A DNA stretch of 9,289 bases from CAZXCQ01 sp964639275 (GTDB lineage Bacteria; Desulfobacterota; DSM-4660; Desulfatiglandales; Desulfatiglandaceae): contig CAZXCQ010000251.1 of the NCBI GenBank assembly GCA_964639275.1, forward strand, positions 1-9,289, in the 5' to 3' direction. A model generated the notes under the pieces. It searched no databases. It was given only the letters and a program-made list of their open reading frames with translations, and was not told the origin of the DNA. Of the stretch, positions 4,732-9,289 are shown piece by piece; the first letter of the stretch is position 1; each line of letters opens with the position of its first letter. Position numbers and translations under genes: made by a program.

Positions 4732-6150
4732 TCAGAGTATCCTGCGAATCCCCAAGAGCCTCCAGAGGATATCCGGGTTATTTAGATAGAACGTGCCATA
4801 GCGCCGCAGGTGGTTGAGCGCAAAGCCAGGCCGGAAGAGATATCGACGATAGAACTGCGAGCGGAGCGCCTCCAGCTCCCGGGGGGACACTGCGGCCAGG
4901 GTAAAAGAGGGGGATGCGTAGTGAAACATCTGCGCCGGGTCATATGCGCCAATCTGATCCTTGTATTTCTCCCAGGCCGCAGATCCCGGATAAACCGTAT
5001 AAAAGTGGACCTGGATACTGTCGGCATCAAGCTCCAGGGCAAACCGGATCGTCTCCTCGATCTCCTCGCGGGTCTCGGTGGGGTTGCCGATCACATAATA
5101 GGCGTTGGTGCCGATGCCAAGCGTCCTGGTCCATTGAAAGGCCTGCCGGCAGAACTCTGCCCAGGGTCTGGGCTTGCGGTATTTTCCCATTTCATCGATA
5201 ATCCGCTGGCTTCCCGATTCTACACCGATTCCGAGCATGGTGCAACCGGCCTTTTTCATCAATACCAGCAGGTCGTAGTCCAGCTCGTCCGCTCGCACAC
5301 GGGCCATCCACGGCATCCGGGACCTGCGGTAAATGAGTTCTTCACAAAGCGAACGGACAAAACCCGGGTTGGCCGAAAAGCTGTCGTCCTGAAAAGAGCA
5401 GACATTGGCCCCCTGCCGGCCCAGATGTTCCATCTCGTCCGCCACATTGGCCACCGTGCGGCTCCGGAGCCGGGTACCGATGCTCACCCGCATCACCTCG
5501 CTGCAAAACATACACCCGTGCGGACATCCCCTGGTGGCGGTCAAAAAACCCCAGATCACCCGGCGGGGGACCCGGACAGGGTGGATGGAGCGGTAGGCGA
5601 AGAGTTCTTCCCGGGTGTAGGAAGGAAAGACCAGCCTGTCCGGGTCTTTGACCAGAAACCGCTTGCCCTGCTCATAATAGTGCCAGTACTCCTCACGCCA
5701 CACGCCATCACCCGAGGCGGTATCGCGGATCCGATCAAAGAGACGAAAAAACTCCTCTTCGGGCTCACCGAGGAGGATCGCGTCGTAGTCCTCAAATCTC
5801 CCCTTGTAAGAATCGCGCAACAGGTAATACCCCTGTCCGATGCCCGTCACGAGCGGTGACCTTGCACCCTGTTTCAACCCCTTCACAAACCCATTGGCCA
5901 CATCCAGGTCAAAACTGGAGGCCGAAACCACCACCAGATTGGGAAGCACCCGGTCTGCGTGTTGGAGCATCCGGGTGACGTCCATGGGGTGAATCCAGCA
6001 GTCCAGGATGTGGACATCCAGTTCCCTGTAACGGGTGAGACCCGCCTGGATGTGTTTGAGGGGATAGGGGGGGTCAAAGAACTGGGGGTGCGCCACATCC
6101 TTATCAACGGGGGAGGAGACGCGCAAGAGCAAGACTGACTCGACTTTCAT
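4732..6150 (-). CDS. Radical SAM protein with N-terminal B12-binding-like domain
   Basis: This is a 472-residue protein. The radical SAM cluster motif is GCPHGCMFCS, with Cys209, Cys213 and Cys216 (CxxxCxxC) holding the 4Fe-4S cluster that cleaves S-adenosylmethionine. IGVESGS (308-314) is the conserved SAM-contact strand. Residues about 1-140 form a Rossmann-like domain of the cobalamin-binding type, containing PPYPLKHIQAGLTRY and LVVVSASSFD and closing with DAILLGEPEEEF. They lack the DxHxxG motif that supplies the lower cobalt ligand. The layout is that of the BchE/HpnJ/methyltransferase-type group, which acts on lipids, tetrapyrroles and sugars. The ATG at 6148-6150 is chosen because AGGAAGG lies 6 bases upstream; an in-frame ATG at 6225 lies well inside the previous gene. 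The start overlaps the previous stop as ATGA, so the two are coupled. The substrate is unknown; context suggests a sugar or polar lipid head group. Confidence 0.87.
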   Translation of the reverse strand: MKVESVLLLRVSSPVDKDVAHPQFFDPPYPLKHIQAGLTRYRELDVHILDCWIHPMDVTRMLQHADRVLPNLVVVSASSFDLDVANGFVKGLKQGARSPLVTGIGQGYYLLRDSYKGRFEDYDAILLGEPEEEFFRLFDRIRDTASGDGVWREEYWHYYEQGKRFLVKDPDRLVFPSYTREELFAYRSIHPVRVPRRVIWGFLTATRGCPHGCMFCSEVMRVSIGTRLRSRTVANVADEMEHLGRQGANVCSFQDDSFSANPGFVRSLCEELIYRRSRMPWMARVRADELDYDLLVLMKKAGCTMLGIGVESGSQRIIDEMGKYRKPRPWAEFCRQAFQWTRTLGIGTNAYYVIGNPTETREEIEETIRFALELDADSIQVHFYTVYPGSAAWEKYKDQIGAYDPAQMFHYASPSFTLAAVSPRELEALRSQFYRRYLFRPGFALNHLRRYGTFYLNNPDILWRLLGIRRIL

Positions 6151-7208
6151 AGATAACCTTCCTGTCTCACAACCATGTCGGGGGCGTAGTCCCCGGCCCC
6201 ATCGGCCTGTGGCGCTTCGCGCCATGTGCGGAGTCCGAGTCGTCGTCGAAAGGCCCAGGTCACCACCCCCAGGGCGATGTGGAGCCAGTAGTCGATAAAC
6301 CGATTTAACGCCGTAAATGAAACCCCCAGGGGCACCGACACCCCGATCACCCGCAGACAGCTAAAGAGGGTTACCTCCACCACGCCAGCCCCTGAGGGGG
6401 TCAATGGAAAGGCAGAGGCCAGGAGCGGGATCATGGTCAAAAAGACGGCCTGGGCAAGACCCAGTTTGAGATCAAAGGCACAGACCAGAAGATAGATCCA
6501 GGCCGTCTCCAGTGCCCATATGACAACGGTCAGGCCGAGGACATAAAGCCATTCGGTCGGCTGCGGCCACATGCCCGTATGAAAGGCCTCGACAATCTGG
6601 CGGATCTTTGAGGGCAACCACCGGGGCAGGGATCTCTGCAGGACAAAAAAACAGAGCATAATGAAGCTGGTCCCCAGCGCGATCGCACCACCGGCGATCA
6701 AGGCCCAGAAAACCGCCCTGGGCAGCCGGGTCGAAAACAGCACCCACGAGGCCAGACCCGCCAGAAACAAAATAGTCCATGCGTCAAGCATACGCAAGAA
6801 GACAATCGAGCCGAGGGCCGCAGAGCGGCGAATCCCAAAGTTGATCCGCGCCAGGTGGCCGGCATAGACATCGCCCAGTTTGGCCGGTACCAGGTTATCC
6901 AAAAAGTTGTAGAAAAAGACCACCAGGGCAAACTTGCCGTTGCTGCCCCGGATGGGCAGGTGCGCCAGACAGCGCCGCCAGCGCAGGCCCCGGACCGGAT
7001 AGGTCAGATAATGCGCCAGGGCCCCCAGAAAGACGAGTTTTTTATCAGATGCCTCAACCTCGTGCCAGATCTTTCCCAGGTCCACCATTGCGATCAGTAC
7101 ACCCAATATCACCAGGGTGATACCCAGACTCAAAAAGGTATGCCAGCCCCAGAGCTTCGGGGGGCGCTCCGCGTTGGGCAACAAAGAAGTGTCCGGCTGT
7201 TCATCCAC
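6147..7208 (-). CDS. Flippase-like membrane protein, LPG-synthase TM domain (UPF0104)
   Basis: This 353-residue integral membrane protein has about eight hydrophobic segments: near 24-42, 56-70, 92-106, 133-158, 165-190, 220-244, 252-268 and 300-320. Family marks (PF03706) are RGLRWRRCL (73-81), NLVPAKLGDVYAGHLAR (105-121), FPLTPSGAGVVEVTL (267-281) and FIDYWLHIALG (304-314). Proteins with this domain alone are annotated as flippase-like or lipid-transport proteins and often sit beside glycosyltransferases that use lipid-linked sugars; direct proof of flipping is limited. The MprF aminoacyl-transfer domain is absent, so it should not make lysyl-phosphatidylglycerol. The start is a GTG (7206-7208) overlapping the previous gene by 8 bases; the stop overlaps the next gene by 4. 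This tight packing supports joint function with the glycosyltransferase and the radical SAM enzyme. Confidence 0.85.
   Translation of the reverse strand: MDEQPDTSLLPNAERPPKLWGWHTFLSLGITLVILGVLIAMVDLGKIWHEVEASDKKLVFLGALAHYLTYPVRGLRWRRCLAHLPIRGSNGKFALVVFFYNFLDNLVPAKLGDVYAGHLARINFGIRRSAALGSIVFLRMLDAWTILFLAGLASWVLFSTRLPRAVFWALIAGGAIALGTSFIMLCFFVLQRSLPRWLPSKIRQIVEAFHTGMWPQPTEWLYVLGLTVVIWALETAWIYLLVCAFDLKLGLAQAVFLTMIPLLASAFPLTPSGAGVVEVTLFSCLRVIGVSVPLGVSFTALNRFIDYWLHIALGVVTWAFRRRLGLRTWREAPQADGAGDYAPDMVVRQEGYL
6157..6163 (-). promoter_or_regulatory. Shine-Dalgarno site of the radical SAM gene
   Basis: Minus-strand AGGAAGG, inside the last codons of the upstream membrane-protein gene, lies 6 bases before the ATG that overlaps its stop codon (ATGA). 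It decides the radical SAM start at 6150. Confidence 0.7.
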
Positions 7209-9183
7209 CTTGAGCGTCCCGGTCTGCCTTGTAGCCTTCTATGAGGCGGTAGTAATACCGGCCTGCGATCTTTCCGTTTTTTCGGGCCACCATTTCTTTG
7301 ATCTCATGGGCCTTCCTGGCCCGGGAGGTGATATGGGGCCCGTCCAGGTCTTTGGGTCTGCGACCAACCAGAAGCAACGTCTTTCCATCCTGCGCCGCTG
7401 TTGGAAACCAGAATTGGTACATACCGCTGTCCCGGCCAAAGAGGTGCCTACCCCCGGTCTCAAAAGCCGCTGCATTGGTGGTAGCCCCCCTGGCCCGGGT
7501 CATGGCCCGGCTCCGGTAGAATGCCAGCCAGCTATTGATCCGGTCCTTGTCCATCCCCACCACAAATGGGCGTTCACCGGTCCTTTGTTCATACCCTTCC
7601 ACCACCGACTCAATATGGCTTGCCAGTGCCGGCCAACCCAGACCCAATACATTCTTTGGGTAGGGCAGCCCGGCAAGCCCCAAGACGAGATAATGGAAGG
7701 CCGCGCCATAGAGGAGAAGGATAATCACGATGGTGGTCCTCAGGGGCCGCCCTGCCCAACGCAAAAACCCGCCGGGTTGTCGGCCCGGCCCATCCATTAC
7801 CAGATACGCCAGATAGGGCAAAGTCCCCAGCCACAGCGGGCCGGTCCAGTTTAGTTTGATATTTCTAAAGAGGCTAAAGATCAGAAACACGGCAAAGGGC
7901 AGGAATGTAAGCGTCATCAGCAGCCTGTGGGTGCGCTCGCTCTTTGATCTGTCGGTCGTCTCCTTAAATGTTGTAAAGAATCCTCTTGAGGCCGCCACGG
8001 CTGCGATTGCCAGCGCGCCGGTGGGTGTCAGCAGGAGAAGCTGACTCCCGAGCAGATCGGGGAGGTCAAAATCAAAGGTGCTGACAAACCGCCTGGGGCC
8101 CTGAAAGACAAATGAGGCCCATTCATGCTGGGCGTTCCAGGCAATGACCGGCGAAAACAGAAAAATGACGACCAGCACCGCTAGATAGGGCTCGGGTCTC
8201 AAGAGCCACTTCCGCGACCGGCCCTCCATAAGGACAAAGGCAAGACCCCCCGCCCCCAGGAGCACGATCGAGTATTTGGAGAGCATCCCCAGGCCGACAA
8301 AGATCCCGACGCCAATCCACGCCCCCCGCCTCTCGTCGATCAGCAGGCGATAGAGATAATACAAGGCCCCGGCCCAGGAGGCGACCAGTGGGGTATCCGG
8401 GAGCATGACAAACCCCAGACAGAAATATACCGGGAGGGAGGCAAAGAACAGGACCGCCCCGATTGCGGTTGTCCGGTCAAAGATCCGCCGGGTCAGGTGA
8501 TAGACAAAATATGCCCCCGCTATCCAGATGGCAAACGCACCACAGCGGATGGCAAACTCGGTATGGCCCATGAGCTTTGTAAAGAGCCAGTTGACCCAGC
8601 CCACAAGGGGCGGATGATCCAGATAACCCATGGCCGGGTGCTGGGCATAGTTCCAGTAATAGGTCTCTTCATGCAACAACTCGGGTAACCCCAGATAGAC
8701 AAGCCGCAGGAGCACCGCGTAGATAATAAGCCCCAAGGACAATCTGCGCCATTGATCCGTTGACAGGGGGGCGTCCAATGGGGGGGAGAAGACAAAGCAG
8801 GTAAGACCCACATACACGATCACATAGGAGGCCAGGGCAGCAAAGGGGATCGCCCCCCGGGCCGGCCAGCCCCAGATCTGGGTGAAATTGGCCAGCACAC
8901 CCCCCCGCAAAAATAGCCCCATCAGGATAACGGTGATATAGGCCCTTACGTACGTATGGCGGGCCTTTGATGCCACCTGTAACCCCTGCCGGAACCTGAT
9001 GACATAAAAGAGACCGGCTGCCCCCAAAAAACTGAGCATGTGGGCATTACCCAGGGCCACCCCCCACCCAATCAAGAGGTAAGATAAGCCCATATCCGTT
9101 GCGATTCCAACCAAGACCGCCCAGGCAGAGAACACCTCTTCCCGTCGAGAGAAAATCGCGGGACTGTTCACCGGTTGTTTCAT
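7201..9183 (-). CDS. GtrA-domain / GT-C (ArnT/PMT-like) glycosyltransferase fusion
   Basis: This 660-residue membrane protein appears to have two modules. Residues about 18-132 carry four membrane segments with the layout of GtrA (PF04138): a GIATDMGLSYLLI start, RFRQGL after the second segment, and a last segment ending VGLTCFVF. GtrA proteins are thought to move undecaprenyl-phosphate-sugars across the membrane. From about 150 on it is a GT-C enzyme of the GT39/GT83 type (PF13231). It has an acidic motif HEETYYWNYA (171-180), GYLDHPP (186-192), MLPDTPL (260-266) and IKLNWTGPLW (442-451), with many membrane segments and a soluble C-terminal domain from about 515. Such enzymes transfer a sugar from a lipid phosphate carrier to an acceptor at the outer face, as ArnT does with Ara4N. 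The ATG has AAGG 8 bases before it. It is the first complete gene of the operon here. Donor and acceptor are unknown. Confidence 0.85.
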   Translation of the reverse strand: MKQPVNSPAIFSRREEVFSAWAVLVGIATDMGLSYLLIGWGVALGNAHMLSFLGAAGLFYVIRFRQGLQVASKARHTYVRAYITVILMGLFLRGGVLANFTQIWGWPARGAIPFAALASYVIVYVGLTCFVFSPPLDAPLSTDQWRRLSLGLIIYAVLLRLVYLGLPELLHEETYYWNYAQHPAMGYLDHPPLVGWVNWLFTKLMGHTEFAIRCGAFAIWIAGAYFVYHLTRRIFDRTTAIGAVLFFASLPVYFCLGFVMLPDTPLVASWAGALYYLYRLLIDERRGAWIGVGIFVGLGMLSKYSIVLLGAGGLAFVLMEGRSRKWLLRPEPYLAVLVVIFLFSPVIAWNAQHEWASFVFQGPRRFVSTFDFDLPDLLGSQLLLLTPTGALAIAAVAASRGFFTTFKETTDRSKSERTHRLLMTLTFLPFAVFLIFSLFRNIKLNWTGPLWLGTLPYLAYLVMDGPGRQPGGFLRWAGRPLRTTIVIILLLYGAAFHYLVLGLAGLPYPKNVLGLGWPALASHIESVVEGYEQRTGERPFVVGMDKDRINSWLAFYRSRAMTRARGATTNAAAFETGGRHLFGRDSGMYQFWFPTAAQDGKTLLLVGRRPKDLDGPHITSRARKAHEIKEMVARKNGKIAGRYYYRLIEGYKADRDAQGG

Positions 9184-9191
9184 ATTAAGCC

Positions 9192-9287
9192 TTATCGACC
9201 ATCAAAATTGATGGTTTTGCAAAAACCCGCGTACCTTCTCAAAAACCCGGGGATAAATCGATTGTGGTGAGGCATGGGGGTCTTTTT
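9192..9287 (-). CDS. Possible 3' end of an upstream operon gene
   Basis: From the right edge a minus-strand frame runs open to TAA (9192-9194) and ends RRYAGFCKTINFDGR. It contains an ATG at 9273-9275 without a visible ribosome-binding site, so it is either the tail of a longer gene beyond the window or a chance 27-codon frame. If real, it ends 8 bases before the glycosyltransferase ATG and would make the operon longer. I do not recognise a family. Confidence 0.25.
   Translation of the reverse strand, partial: KKTPMPHHNRFIPGFLRRYAGFCKTINFDGR
9198..9215. repeat. 8-bp inverted repeat before the operon
   Basis: ACCATCAA (9198-9205) and TTGATGGT (9208-9215) are exact reverse complements around AA. 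It lies 15 bases upstream of the glycosyltransferase start. It could be an operator or a leader hairpin, or it may lie in the 3' end of an upstream gene. On the plus strand four T follow, too few for a confident terminator. Confidence 0.35.
9220..9249. repeat. Direct repeat CAAAAACCCG, 20-base spacing
   Basis: CAAAAACCCG occurs at 9220-9229 and again at 9240-9249, start to start 20 bases, about two helical turns. The position just upstream of the operon's first complete gene would suit paired binding of a regulator to one face of the DNA, but chance or a coding repeat is also possible. Confidence 0.3.
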
Positions 9288-9289
9288 TT

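Noticed and set aside
4810..5859. Long plus-strand open frame of 349 codons
   Set aside because: It lies wholly antisense to the radical SAM gene, whose Cys motif and SAM-contact motif are clear. The antisense text has no recognisable domain, and its length follows from the high GC content.
1..9289. CRISPR array, tRNA or rRNA genes
   Set aside because: No regularly spaced repeats, cloverleaf-type sequence or rRNA-like conserved stretches were seen.

Overview
The window looks like a chromosomal stretch of an anaerobic-type proteobacterium, most likely Desulfobacterota (former Deltaproteobacteria). This rests on the GC-rich codon use of the large genes, the DUF433/DUF5615 and ParD/ParE style toxin-antitoxin genes, and the dispersed ATTCCGGC..GCCGGAAT and AAGGGG-type repeats. 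It is an impression from reading, not a computed placement. Every gene I can support lies on the minus strand.

Left part (about 1-1045): a decayed toxin-antitoxin patch. It holds an unrecognised partial reading frame at the left edge, an intact ParD-like antitoxin overlapping a ParE-like toxin with an abnormal C-terminal half, and a DUF433 antitoxin followed by only the first ten codons of its expected DUF5615 partner toxin. Two copies of an AAGGGGAC..GGTTCCAA motif and a perfect 13-bp inverted repeat sit at or close to the gene breakpoints.

Middle (1053-3446): one large ThDP-dependent enzyme of the acetolactate synthase superfamily (1053-2804), read alone. About 640 bases without an intact gene follow. 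That gap contains a compound ATTCCGGC repeat, a strong ribosome-binding site leading only to a 3-codon stub, a PIN-domain (VapC) C-terminal remnant with an internal stop, and AT-rich palindromes.

Right part (3447-9194): a tight four-gene operon read right to left. It encodes a GtrA/GT-C glycosyltransferase fusion, a flippase-like (UPF0104/LPG-synthase TM) membrane protein, a BchE/HpnJ-type radical SAM protein and a DegT-family aminotransferase. The first three genes overlap by 8 and 4 bases; the last follows after 43 bases. A possible 3' end of an earlier operon gene enters from the right edge.

The combination suggests (inference) a membrane-lipid or envelope-glycan modification pathway. An aminated sugar or polyol would be made and radically modified in the cytoplasm, moved across the membrane on a lipid carrier, and transferred at the outer face by the GT-C enzyme. 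The logic resembles the ArnB/ArnT route, but with a radical SAM step and two flippase-like modules. No substrate can be read from the sequence.
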